Notes under the pieces: generated by a model
Database searches by the model: none
What the model was told of the DNA's origin: nothing
The model's input: only the letters and a program-made list of their open reading frames with translations
Translations under genes and position numbers: made by a program
Source of the DNA: Bacteroides caccae
Lineage (GTDB): Bacteria > Bacteroidota > Bacteroidia > Bacteroidales > Bacteroidaceae
DNA: 64,000 nucleotides
Reading direction: 5' to 3'
Assembly (NCBI RefSeq): GCF_002222615.2
Contig: NZ_CP022412.2
Location: forward strand, 2,356,001-2,420,000
Part shown: piece by piece, positions 7,246 to 16,298 of the stretch
Position numbering within the stretch: the first letter of the stretch is position 1
How the letters are laid out: each line of letters begins with the position of its first letter

Positions 7246-9075
7246 ATGAAGATTTATCATAAGTTTTTGTTGTATCAGAACAAACTACTGAAACCTTATG
7301 TACGTATCTTATTGGGTTTAGTAGAAGCACTTACTTATCTGGCGTCTTTGTTGTTGATCGTCGGAGTGATTTACGAACATGGCTTTCCGCTATCGGTTGA
7401 TGAAGTGGCGAAAATTCAGGTCCTGTATAAGGCTGTATGGATTATTTTTCTGGTTGATGTGACTCTTCATATCTCACTTGAATATAGAAGTACAAAGAAA
7501 CAATACCGGCGGTTGGCCTGGATTTTGAGCGGTTTGCTGTATCTGACTTTGATACCGGTCATTTTTCATCGTCCGGAAGAAGAAGGGGCAATCCTGCAAT
7601 TTTGGGAGTTTCTGGACGGGAAGTTTTATCATCTTGTCTTATTACTAATTTTTTCTTTTCTGAATTTGTCCAACGGACTGGTCCGTTTGTTGGGGCGTCG
7701 CACTAATCCTTCTCTGATATTGGCAGTCAGCTTTTTGGCTATCATTCTGATTGGTACGGGGTTATTGATGTTGCCACGATGCACGGTGAATGGCATTACC
7801 TGGGTGGATTCATTGTTTACGGCTACCAGTGCGGTATGTGTGACGGGGCTGGTGCCCGTTGACGTATCGACTACATTTACTACCGGCGGACTTGTTGTTA
7901 TCATCCTGCTGATCCAGGTAGGAGGATTAGGTGTAATGACATTGACCAGTTTCTTCGCTATGTTCTTTATGGGAAATACTTCTCTTTACAATCAGTTAGT
8001 GGTACGTGATATGGTTAGCTCCAATTCGCTGGGCTCCTTATTGTCCACGTTATTATATATCTTGGGATTTACATTGGTGATTGAAGGTATCGGCATGATT
8101 TCTATCTGGTTCAGCATCCACGGAACACTTGGAATGACTTTGGAAGGCGAACTGGCTTTTGCTGCTTTCCATTCTATTTCCGCTTTTTGTAATGCAGGTT
8201 TCTCTACACTTTCCGGTAATTTGGGAAACTCTATGGTAATGACCAACCATAACTGGCTGTTTATTTCCGTCTCTTTTCTGATTATTCTGGGAGGTATCGG
8301 TTTTCCTATTCTGGTTAATTTCAAAGATATTGTACTGTATCATTTGCGTCATTTCTGGAAGTTTGTACGTACGCGCAAGTTAGAAAGGCATAAGGTGTCG
8401 CATTTGTATAATCTGAATACGAGGATTGTGTTGATTATGACATTTCTGCTTTTGGTAACCGGTACATTGGCGATTGCCGCTTTTGAGTGGAATGCTTCGT
8501 TTGCCGGTATGCCTGTTGCAGATAAGTGGACGCAGGCTTTCTTCAATGCTACTTGTCCGAGGACGGCTGGTTTCAGCAGTGTTGATTTAGCTTCTTTGAG
8601 TGTACAGACTTTGTTGGTCTATTTAGTGCTGATGTGGATTGGTGGTGGTGCTCAATCTACTGCCGGTGGGGTGAAAGTGAATGCTTTTGCAGTGGTTGTC
8701 CTGAATCTTGTGGCCGTGTTGCGTGGCTCGGAACGGGTGGAGGTATTCGGAAGGGAACTTTCTCATGATTCTATCCGTCGTTCTAATGCGACAGTGGTTA
8801 TGTCGTTGGGCGTACTGTTTCTTTTTATCTTTATATTAAGTATACTGGAACCGCAAGCCTCTCTAATGGCATTGACTTTCGAATGTGTGTCGGCACTTAG
8901 TACGGTAGGTTCTAGTCTGAATCTGACACCTAATTTATGTGATGCAAGTAAATTGTTAGTGGCGTTGTTGATGTTTATCGGGCGTGTGGGCTTGATAACG
9001 TTAATGCTGGGAATTATCAAACAGAAAAAGAATACAAAATACCGTTATCCGAGTGATAACATTATCATAAACTAA
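7246..9075 (+). CDS. trkH: TrkH/KtrB-family potassium uptake membrane subunit
   Basis: 609 residues, an inner-membrane cation channel of the TrkH/KtrB superfamily that takes up potassium (or sodium/potassium) with a cytoplasmic RCK partner. The four P-loop filters with their conserved Gly are readable: SAVCVTGLV, SAFCNAGFS, CPRTAGFSS and SALSTVGSS. The protein has an N-terminal extension of about 150 residues with several extra membrane segments before the channel core, as is usual in Bacteroidetes. The start is 25 bases after a TAnnTTTG box. The trkA gene begins 5 bases after the stop, so the two are co-transcribed and their products assemble as channel plus regulatory gate. Confidence 0.92.
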   Translation: MKIYHKFLLYQNKLLKPYVRILLGLVEALTYLASLLLIVGVIYEHGFPLSVDEVAKIQVLYKAVWIIFLVDVTLHISLEYRSTKKQYRRLAWILSGLLYLTLIPVIFHRPEEEGAILQFWEFLDGKFYHLVLLLIFSFLNLSNGLVRLLGRRTNPSLILAVSFLAIILIGTGLLMLPRCTVNGITWVDSLFTATSAVCVTGLVPVDVSTTFTTGGLVVIILLIQVGGLGVMTLTSFFAMFFMGNTSLYNQLVVRDMVSSNSLGSLLSTLLYILGFTLVIEGIGMISIWFSIHGTLGMTLEGELAFAAFHSISAFCNAGFSTLSGNLGNSMVMTNHNWLFISVSFLIILGGIGFPILVNFKDIVLYHLRHFWKFVRTRKLERHKVSHLYNLNTRIVLIMTFLLLVTGTLAIAAFEWNASFAGMPVADKWTQAFFNATCPRTAGFSSVDLASLSVQTLLVYLVLMWIGGGAQSTAGGVKVNAFAVVVLNLVAVLRGSERVEVFGRELSHDSIRRSNATVVMSLGVLFLFIFILSILEPQASLMALTFECVSALSTVGSSLNLTPNLCDASKLLVALLMFIGRVGLITLMLGIIKQKKNTKYRYPSDNIIIN

Positions 9076-9079
9076 AGAT

Positions 9080-9766
9080 ATGAAGTACATTATTATCGGT
9101 TTAGGAAACTACGGTCGTGTGTTGGCTGAAGAGTTATCGGCACTGGGACACGAGATTATTGGTGCGGATATTAGTGAAAGCCGCGTAGATAGTATAAAAG
9201 ATAAGGTTGCTACTGCATTTGTGATTGATGCAACGGATGAACAGGCTTTGTCCGTGCTTCCTCTGAACAGTGTCGATATAGTGATTGTCGCCATAGGTGA
9301 GAATTTCGGCGCATCGGTGCGTGTGGTTGCTTTGCTGAAACAAAAGAAGGTTGCTCATATCTATGCCCGTGCCATTGATATGGTGCATAAAGCCGTGCTT
9401 GAAGCATTCAGCTTGGAGAAGATATTGACACCGGAAGAAGATGCGGCCCGCAGTCTGGTGCAACTGCTGGATTTTGGAACAAGCGTGGAAGCTTTCCGTG
9501 TCGATTCGGAATATTATGTCGTCAAGTTTACAGTCCCGAAAAAGTTTGTAGGATACTTTGTCAATGAGTTGAATCTGGACGAAGAATTTCACTTAAAACT
9601 AATCGGATTGAAGCGGGCGGATAAAGTAACTAATTGTCTGGGTATTTCTTTAATGGAGCTTCATGTGAAGAATGAACTTCCGGGGGACGAGAAAGTAGAA
9701 GAAGGGGATGAATTGGTGTGCTACGGTAAATATCGTGACTTCCAATCCTTTTGGAAAGCTATTTGA
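9080..9766 (+). CDS. trkA: TrkA/KtrA-family potassium uptake regulatory subunit
   Basis: 228 residues: an N-terminal Rossmann RCK domain (KYIIIGLGNYGRVLAEEL, then a D at the end of the second strand in IIGADIS, which would bind the ribose of NAD(H) or ATP) and a C-terminal RCK_C domain (about 140-228). It is a single RCK_N/RCK_C unit, like KtrA rather than the doubled E. coli TrkA. These subunits form a ring under the TrkH/KtrB channel and gate it in response to nucleotides. Five bases separate it from trkH, so it is the second gene of the operon. Confidence 0.92.
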   Translation: MKYIIIGLGNYGRVLAEELSALGHEIIGADISESRVDSIKDKVATAFVIDATDEQALSVLPLNSVDIVIVAIGENFGASVRVVALLKQKKVAHIYARAIDMVHKAVLEAFSLEKILTPEEDAARSLVQLLDFGTSVEAFRVDSEYYVVKFTVPKKFVGYFVNELNLDEEFHLKLIGLKRADKVTNCLGISLMELHVKNELPGDEKVEEGDELVCYGKYRDFQSFWKAI

Positions 9767-9793
9767 TTATTATTCATCTTTAAATATAAAAAA

Positions 9794-10825
9794 ATGCGAT
9801 TAAAAAGACTACTATTACCGGCTATTTTGTTGCTGGTTTCTGTTTTTGTGAAGGCACAAAAGAGTAATGAATTTACAGTGTTGCAATGGAATGTATGGCA
9901 GGAAGGTACCATGATACCAGGCGGATATGATGCTATTATCAATGAGATAGTCCGTCTGAAGCCTGACTTTGTGACTTTCAGTGAGGTGAGGAATTACAAT
10001 AAAACGAATTTCACGGCACGTGTGTGCGCTTCACTTCAGGAAAAGGGACTGAAGTATTATTCTTTTTATACTTATGATACCGGTTTACTAAGCAAGCATC
10101 CTATCACGGACTCTTTGACGGTTTTTCCGGAAAAGAATGACCATGGAAGTATTTATCGTCTAACAAGTTCCGTGAACGGAAAGAAGGTAGCGGTTTATAC
10201 TGCCCACCTGGATTATCTGGACTGTGCATATTATAACGCCCGTGGCTATGACGGCTCTACCTGGAAAGAAATTCCACTGCCGGCGTCAGTAGATGAAATT
10301 ATGAAAGTCAATGTAGCCTCTCAGCGGGATGATGCGATTCGTATGTTTATCGCCCAGGCTGAGAAAGACCTTGCAAACGGCTATCGGGTGATCGTGGGAG
10401 GAGACTTCAACGAACCTTCCCATCGCGATTGGATTGAGAAAAATAAGAACTTGTACGACCACAACGGCTTTGTTGTACCCTGGACAGTTACCACTTTGTT
10501 GGAAGAAGCTGGCTTTATTGACAGCTACCGTAAGATTTATCCCAATCCTCTGACGCATCCGGGATTTACCTATCCTTCGGATAACTTGGCAAAAACTCCG
10601 GAAAAGATAACATGGGCTCCTAAAGCGGACGAACGGGATCGTATTGATTTTATCTTCTATAAAGGAAAAGGATTGAAAGCAAAGAAAGCCGTTTTGTTTG
10701 GTCCGAAAGAATCTATTGTCCGCTCTCAACGTGTAGAGGAAACATCAAAAGATGAATTCATAGTACCGCTTGATGTGTGGCCGACAGACCATAAGGGATT
10801 GCTAGTGACATTTATCTGTAAATAA
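9794..10825 (+). CDS. Secreted endonuclease/exonuclease/phosphatase-family protein
   Basis: 343 residues with a signal peptide (about 1-22, ending VFVKA-QK) and one EEP (DNase I-like) domain. Characteristic motifs: LQWNVWQEGT, the metal Glu in TFSEVRNYN, VYTAHLDY, the VGGDFNEPSH motif and the final WPTDHKGLLV with the Asp-His pair. The fold covers nucleases, sphingomyelinase-like and inositol phosphatase-like phosphodiesterases; the substrate cannot be told from sequence alone. The signal peptide places it in the periplasm or outside the cell. It follows trkA by 27 bp and may share its transcript. A strong hairpin follows it. Confidence 0.85.
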   Translation: MRLKRLLLPAILLLVSVFVKAQKSNEFTVLQWNVWQEGTMIPGGYDAIINEIVRLKPDFVTFSEVRNYNKTNFTARVCASLQEKGLKYYSFYTYDTGLLSKHPITDSLTVFPEKNDHGSIYRLTSSVNGKKVAVYTAHLDYLDCAYYNARGYDGSTWKEIPLPASVDEIMKVNVASQRDDAIRMFIAQAEKDLANGYRVIVGGDFNEPSHRDWIEKNKNLYDHNGFVVPWTVTTLLEEAGFIDSYRKIYPNPLTHPGFTYPSDNLAKTPEKITWAPKADERDRIDFIFYKGKGLKAKKAVLFGPKESIVRSQRVEETSKDEFIVPLDVWPTDHKGLLVTFICK

Positions 10826-10838
10826 TCGACTTTAATAT

Positions 10839-10905
10839 TTTAGGCACAGATTACACGGTTTTAGAACTATGATTGCATAAAGCAACAGGGTAATCTGTGC
10901 CTAAA
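10839..10905. terminator. Bidirectional terminator hairpin between converging genes
   Basis: A perfect 16-bp stem (TTTAGGCACAGATTAC at 10839-10854 pairing with 10890-10905) with a 35-nt loop. It lies between the EEP gene (plus) and the GH2 gene (minus) stop codons. The CACAGATTAC core looks like a dispersed repeat, so it may be a repetitive palindromic element used as a terminator. Confidence 0.55.
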
Positions 10906-10955
10906 TAATAGTATAGGGTAGGATGGATTTCTCTATTTCTTATAATTTTACCCTT

Positions 10956-13403
10956 TTATTTTGCCTGAAGATGGACTGTTCCGGTTTTCACTCCACTTGC
11001 CTTGGCAGTCAGTACAAGATCTCCGGCAATCTCTCCTGCCTGTACAATCGCTGTCAACATTCCATGGAAAGCGTGCATCTTCGGAAGGTGGAATTGTTCC
11101 AGATTGGTAGGGTCGCCGTTAGCAACAGCCCGGAACTTACCGGCTCCTTTTACGGAGAAGTGAATCAGGCGGCTATCGGTAGGACAGAGGTTACTATCTT
11201 TGTCTACCACTTTCACAGTGACGTAGGCGAGGTCTTTTCCATCGGCTGTCAGTTCGTTGCGGTTGCTGACCAGTTCGATATGATGAGTCTTTCCGGCAGT
11301 GCGTACTGTCTTTTCCGCTACTGCTTTTCCGTCCTTATTGTAGGCTACAACTTTTACTTCGCCCGGTTCGTATACGGCATCCATCCACATTAAGCGGTAA
11401 CGGCTCTTTAAAGAACTGTTATTCTTGCTTTGTTTACCGTAGCTTTTTCCGTTGATAAACAGTTCGGCAGTAGGATAGTTGGTATATACGAATACCGGGG
11501 TCACTTCACCTTCGCGTCCCGGCCAAGTCCAATGAGGAAGGATATGTAGCGTTTCTGCATTTTTGTTCCATACGCTACGGTAGAGATAATAGCGGTCCTT
11601 AGGGATACTGGCAAGGTCGATAATACCAAACATAGAACTATGATTCGGCCATGAATTGACATCATATGGTGAAGGTTCGCCCAAATAATCGAATCCTGTC
11701 CATACGAATTGTCCGATAGTCCAGTGGTTATCATCGGCTAAGGCGAAATCTTCATCTGGGATATTCGACCACGGACATGCTTCCACGTCATACGAAGAAC
11801 ATTGGTGGTCTTCATATTTGGCACCTTTCTTTTCTTCTACCGGAAATTTGTAGACTCCGCGTGAACTGACAGTGGAAGCCGTCTCGCTACCAAGAATCAA
11901 GTTCTGCGGAAGCTGGTCGTAAGATTCTTTATAACGCTGTGTGCGATAATTAAGTCCCGGAATGTCAATCATGGCTGCAAAGCCGTTGGCAAGCACACAA
12001 GACACTTGATCCATACCGCAAGTCACGGGACGGGTAGGGTCTTCACGGTGGCAGATATCCTGCAAGAACTTGGCCACTTTATAACCGACAGGACTGCATT
12101 GAGTAGGTACTTCATTACCGATACTCCACATCACTACACAAGGATTGTTGCGGTAATTATGAAGCATATTTATCATATCGCGTTCTGCCCATTCGTTGAA
12201 ATAACGGTGATAACCGTTGTCGCATTTGGCAATATCCCATTCGTCAAACGGTTCAATCATCATCATAAATCCCATTTCATCACATAATTCAACGAGTTCC
12301 GGAGCCGGCATATTATGCGATGTACGGATAGCATCACAACCCATATCCTTCAAAAGAGTAAGTTGATGGCGGAGTGCCGCTACATTGATAGCTGCTCCCA
12401 ACGGACCTAAATCATGATGATTACATACACCCTGGAATTTCCGGTGTTCTCCGTTCAGGTAGAAACCTTTATCGGCGATAAATTCAATACTGCGGATACC
12501 GAAGCGGGTCGTATAGGTATCTACCAACTTATTATTTGCATAGATTTTAGAAACCGCTTTGTAGAGCGACGGGTTTTCCGGCGACCAGAGTTCAGGTGCA
12601 TTTACGATGAAGTTCTGTTCAAACGGCTGTCCGTGATTGATACGGCCGGTATTTTCTTTGCGGGTAACCACTTTTCCGTCTGGGGAAAGAATTTCCGTCT
12701 CCATGCGGATTTGTGTTTTTTCACCGGCATTGTCTATCCTCGTTTGCAGGCGTACGGCTGCAAATTCTTTACTGACATGAGGAGTCGTAATCTGTGTTCC
12801 CCATACAGGCACGTGGATTTTATCAGTAACAATCAGGTGTACATTGCGGTACAAGCCCGCTCCCGGATACCAGCGTGAAGATTGCGGACGGTTTTCCAGC
12901 CGTACGGCCAGTGTATTACTCTTTCCGTTTTTGTTCAGGAAAGGAGTGACATTGCAATGGAAAGAATTGTAACCGAAGGGCCAGAAACAAGCCTCCTTAC
13001 CATTCACATAAACGCGGGCTTCACTCATAGCACCGTCAAAGAGCAGAGTCACTTCTTTGTCGGCGGGAGTATCAAAACTAGTACGGTACCAGCCGGAACC
13101 TACATAAGGCAGTCCCCCTGTGCGTCCTGTTTTCAAAGACGCCTTTTCCTCAAAATTTTGTGTGATGGCCACATTCTGAAGATCATTGTTCATATCGAAA
13201 GGACCAAAGATAGCCCAGTCATGTGGAAGGACGACTGATTCCCATTGGGTGTCATTAAACTCCGGCTGACTGGCCTCTTTGATATCTCCTTTGCTGAATT
13301 TCCAGTTCTTTTCGAGCAATGTCTCGCTACGCTGTGCTTGCAGGCTGCAAGCAGCTGCCAACAAAAGTGCAGTTGCTAACTGTTTTTGGTGTTTCATGTT
13401 CAT
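10956..13403 (-). CDS. GH2 beta-galactosidase of the galactan PUL
   Basis: 815 residues with a signal peptide (ending SLQA-QR). It has the GH2 order: N-terminal sugar-binding domain (about 25-200, with LPHDWAIFGPFD), an Ig-like domain, then a TIM barrel. The catalytic acid/base Glu lies in MWSIGNEVP and the nucleophile in ILGSETAST. Extra C-terminal Ig-like domains follow (VTPVFVYTNYPTAELFING and AYVTVKVVD). It probably removes terminal beta-galactose from galacto-oligosaccharides made by the GH53 enzyme, in the periplasm. The ATG follows the GH53 stop codon without a gap (TAA then ATG), so the two are translationally linked; a second ATG lies 6 bases further in. It is the last gene of the minus-strand PUL operon. 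Confidence 0.92.
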   Translation of the reverse strand: MNMKHQKQLATALLLAAACSLQAQRSETLLEKNWKFSKGDIKEASQPEFNDTQWESVVLPHDWAIFGPFDMNNDLQNVAITQNFEEKASLKTGRTGGLPYVGSGWYRTSFDTPADKEVTLLFDGAMSEARVYVNGKEACFWPFGYNSFHCNVTPFLNKNGKSNTLAVRLENRPQSSRWYPGAGLYRNVHLIVTDKIHVPVWGTQITTPHVSKEFAAVRLQTRIDNAGEKTQIRMETEILSPDGKVVTRKENTGRINHGQPFEQNFIVNAPELWSPENPSLYKAVSKIYANNKLVDTYTTRFGIRSIEFIADKGFYLNGEHRKFQGVCNHHDLGPLGAAINVAALRHQLTLLKDMGCDAIRTSHNMPAPELVELCDEMGFMMMIEPFDEWDIAKCDNGYHRYFNEWAERDMINMLHNYRNNPCVVMWSIGNEVPTQCSPVGYKVAKFLQDICHREDPTRPVTCGMDQVSCVLANGFAAMIDIPGLNYRTQRYKESYDQLPQNLILGSETASTVSSRGVYKFPVEEKKGAKYEDHQCSSYDVEACPWSNIPDEDFALADDNHWTIGQFVWTGFDYLGEPSPYDVNSWPNHSSMFGIIDLASIPKDRYYLYRSVWNKNAETLHILPHWTWPGREGEVTPVFVYTNYPTAELFINGKSYGKQSKNNSSLKSRYRLMWMDAVYEPGEVKVVAYNKDGKAVAEKTVRTAGKTHHIELVSNRNELTADGKDLAYVTVKVVDKDSNLCPTDSRLIHFSVKGAGKFRAVANGDPTNLEQFHLPKMHAFHGMLTAIVQAGEIAGDLVLTAKASGVKTGTVHLQAK

Positions 13404-14498
13404 TTATCTCTTAAAAGCATTAAATGAATTGGTGGGTTTGCCACTGTCATCGAACATCCCTTTACTATAACCTTTCCAGTTACCGTAACATTGAGGTTCC
13501 CAGGTAAATACTCCCAGACATTGGTCTACTTGTTTGGCTTTGGTAACGAAGTCTGTATAGAAGGCTTCCGCTTCTTCGTAATCCCAACTAATACCGATTT
13601 CACACATCATTACCGGAGTATTGTATTTGGCTATTAACGCTTTCATATTGGCGATACAATCATTATTCATCGCTTCCCAGTCGTCCGGTGTGTGTGCGTC
13701 TTCGGTTGATATGTCCGGATAAAGTGACATACCGATGATGTCCCATTTGGCATTGTTTTCGTGTAAGTAGCCGAAGATCCTATTGTACAGGCTGGCATTA
13801 TTTCCTTGGTCAAGATGAACAATAACTTTGGCTTCCGGATAGACTTCTTTTACAGCATCGTAACCCGCTGTGACAAATGATGCGAAATTAACCCTTCCTT
13901 CTTCACTTGTAGTTTGTCCGGTAGGGAACAACATTCCTTGATGTGTTTCGTTACCCACTTGTACCCATTCCACGTCAATACCTTTCTCTTTCAATGCACT
14001 GAGTACATCTTTCGTATGGTCGGCAATAGCTTGCTTCAATTGCTCTACGGAGTAATCTGCCCATGCTTGGGGTTTAGCTTGCTGTGAAGGATCAGCCCAA
14101 CGGTCGCTGTAATGAAAGTCAATCATGATACGGTAGCCCAAGTTATGGGCTCTCCATGCTTTGAGCAATACATCTCCTTTGTTACACCAACCTCTCACAT
14201 CATCAGTGTCATTCTCCGGATTTACCCATACACGCAGGCGAATGGCATTCATACCTAAATCACGCAATAGGGACATACATTCCTGTTCTTTTTCTTCGGC
14301 AGTATAGAACTTATATCCGGAACTTTCCATTTCCGTTAACCAGCTGACATCGGCTCCTCTGGCGAAACCTGACATATCATAAGTTACTTCTTCCTTTTCC
14401 GGGAAGACCGGTGTGTCATTGTCATCGCTGCAAGCGGTGAAAAGGCTTCCGCCAAGTAGGGCGGAAGCTATGAATAGAATCTGTTTAAATCGTTTCAT
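13404..14498 (-). CDS. GH53 endo-beta-1,4-galactanase, surface lipoprotein
   Basis: 364 residues. The lipoprotein signal peptide ends SLFTAC, followed by SDDNDT; acidic residues after the Cys are the Bacteroidetes surface-export signal, so the enzyme is likely outside the cell. The GH53 barrel has MNAIRLRVWVNP, GYRIMIDFHYSDRWADP, the acid/base Glu in QVGNETHQGML and the nucleophile in VMMCEIGISW, ending TWEPQCYGNW. GH53 enzymes cut beta-1,4-galactan side chains of pectin and type I arabinogalactan. This assignment sets the substrate of the whole PUL. It lies between the surface glycan-binding protein (13 bp) and GH2 (0 bp). Confidence 0.95.
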   Translation of the reverse strand: MKRFKQILFIASALLGGSLFTACSDDNDTPVFPEKEEVTYDMSGFARGADVSWLTEMESSGYKFYTAEEKEQECMSLLRDLGMNAIRLRVWVNPENDTDDVRGWCNKGDVLLKAWRAHNLGYRIMIDFHYSDRWADPSQQAKPQAWADYSVEQLKQAIADHTKDVLSALKEKGIDVEWVQVGNETHQGMLFPTGQTTSEEGRVNFASFVTAGYDAVKEVYPEAKVIVHLDQGNNASLYNRIFGYLHENNAKWDIIGMSLYPDISTEDAHTPDDWEAMNNDCIANMKALIAKYNTPVMMCEIGISWDYEEAEAFYTDFVTKAKQVDQCLGVFTWEPQCYGNWKGYSKGMFDDSGKPTNSFNAFKR

Positions 14499-14511
14499 AA
14501 TGTTCTGTTGA

Positions 14512-16275
14512 TTATTGTTTATCCATAGTAAATGTTAGGGAAGCAATGTCAAGGGTAATTGCATAAGTACCGGTTTCAGCAGGAACAATACTTCCGCTTC
14601 CATTACTGTCGGTCAAGTATAGTTTCTCTTTATTTCCCTTTAATGCCCAGTTCCATACCAAACCGTTTTCTGCATTATTAAGCAGGAAGTAGAAACCGTA
14701 GTTATTGCCCAGATTATCAATGATAACGGTGGCTTTCCAAACTTTGTTTGTTTCATCGTATGTCATCAAATCTTTGTTTAAATCCCAATTGTTAAACTCA
14801 CCACAGACATTGATTTGGGTTATTTCTGTTGCTCCCCAAGTCATGTCGGCCAGACTGGCTGTGACAATGAAAGTACGACATTCTTCCTGGTGGAACCAGA
14901 TATTCTGTCCGCCGTCCGCCAGTTTGTATTCATCGTTGGAGTCGCATCCATACCAGATACCGGCTGTTTGGTCTACAATCTTAAAATTATCCCAACCATT
15001 AGTCATTTGGTAAACACCTTGATAACTTCCGTGATGTTCGCCGCTATTGTCGTAAACAGGGTTTAATGTAGCTAACCAACCCTTTCCATCCATGTTTCCT
15101 ACACCCTGCATTTCCAGATAAGAAGGATAAGTAGGTTCACTACTTCCACCTTCCGTAACGCTAACAGTCCATTGTTCGGGATTATTAAGGTCAATAACCA
15201 GCGTACATTCTCCCGTAGCCGGAACACTTACCGTTATATTTCCGGCTGTTGCAGTCTCACCTGTACTGAATGTCAGTTGTCCGGCAGTTCCACCGAAAGC
15301 AAATGGGGTATCTTTGGCTTTTGTATCGTCAATGGCATTATCGGAACCGCTGACACTGGTATTGTTGTAAAACTTACCTGTTCCTTGAAGTTGAATGTTG
15401 ATATTCGTACCTTCCGTACCCGTAAATACACCTTTCCATTGGTTATCTGTACGGCTGTATTGCATATTGATACCTTCTATGCCGCTTACATTCAGTTCGG
15501 GTATCAGTAAGGCGTTCCATTGTTTCTGAGCGGTATTTACATTCACGAAATAACATCCCGACTGACCGGGGAACCACATATCCCATGTTCCTTCCGCTGC
15601 GTCTGTTGTCAACAAGAATGGAGTTCCTACTCCACCGGATTGGGCTGTATGCCAGGTTGTTCCGTCTGCTTCCTGTACGTAAATGCCTTCCCAAGCCGCT
15701 GCCCCGAAGAATCCGCTATATTGTCCGTCAGCATTTGCCGAATAGAAATCCTGACCGGAATCTTGACCGCTACCCTTGTTGATAATGCTGGCGTAATGCA
15801 TATCAATAGGATAAGGAGTCACTGTGACTGCCACTGTATTGCTATATACAGGAGCGATGTTGCTGCCATTGCTTCCTGCCAGTCGGAAATAAAGAGGAGC
15901 GGCTTCTTCAGCCGGTGCATTTAGTTTGTAAGCAATGATGTTCAGAGCGGCGACTGTATAACTTTTGGATACTCCGTTTTCCGTAGATTCGATAATGCTG
16001 CCCGAAAAATCTTCAGACCGGGATACTTGTACGGTAGTTTGAATGCCGCTGGTCGCTTGATATCTCGGGTCGCTGATTTGCAATGTCTGGTCGCTCCAGG
16101 CAAGGGATAATGCGTAAAGCTTGGCAGTAGCTTCCGTCAGTACAACGGCATTGGTAGAAGCGATTAAGTCACTCTCCACCGGGCTGGAGAGATAGAATTT
16201 CTCTCCGTCTTTCTCACACGCTCCTAATAAAAGGAGTGCGGAGAGTAAAGCCAACAGGGTATTTATTTTTTTCAT
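14512..16275 (-). CDS. SusE/SusF-like surface glycan-binding lipoprotein
   Basis: 587 residues. The signal peptide carries the lipobox LLLLGAC, followed by EKDGE. The N-terminal 150 residues are a SusE-like Ig domain (LTEATAKLYALSLAWSDQTL, TVQVSRSEDF). Later there are carbohydrate-binding SusF/SusE-type modules (INVCGEFNNWDLNKD and VWKATVIIDNLGNNYGFYFLL). Such proteins sit on the outer surface and hold polysaccharide near SusC/D. The start MKKINTLLALL (16275) gives a proper signal peptide; an ATG 21 bases upstream adds MLIRYNN, which does not. It is next to SusD, in the usual position for this protein in the operon. Confidence 0.88.
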   Translation of the reverse strand: MKKINTLLALLSALLLLGACEKDGEKFYLSSPVESDLIASTNAVVLTEATAKLYALSLAWSDQTLQISDPRYQATSGIQTTVQVSRSEDFSGSIIESTENGVSKSYTVAALNIIAYKLNAPAEEAAPLYFRLAGSNGSNIAPVYSNTVAVTVTPYPIDMHYASIINKGSGQDSGQDFYSANADGQYSGFFGAAAWEGIYVQEADGTTWHTAQSGGVGTPFLLTTDAAEGTWDMWFPGQSGCYFVNVNTAQKQWNALLIPELNVSGIEGINMQYSRTDNQWKGVFTGTEGTNINIQLQGTGKFYNNTSVSGSDNAIDDTKAKDTPFAFGGTAGQLTFSTGETATAGNITVSVPATGECTLVIDLNNPEQWTVSVTEGGSSEPTYPSYLEMQGVGNMDGKGWLATLNPVYDNSGEHHGSYQGVYQMTNGWDNFKIVDQTAGIWYGCDSNDEYKLADGGQNIWFHQEECRTFIVTASLADMTWGATEITQINVCGEFNNWDLNKDLMTYDETNKVWKATVIIDNLGNNYGFYFLLNNAENGLVWNWALKGNKEKLYLTDSNGSGSIVPAETGTYAITLDIASLTFTMDKQ

Positions 16276-16298
16276 ATTGTTGTATCGAATAAGCATGA

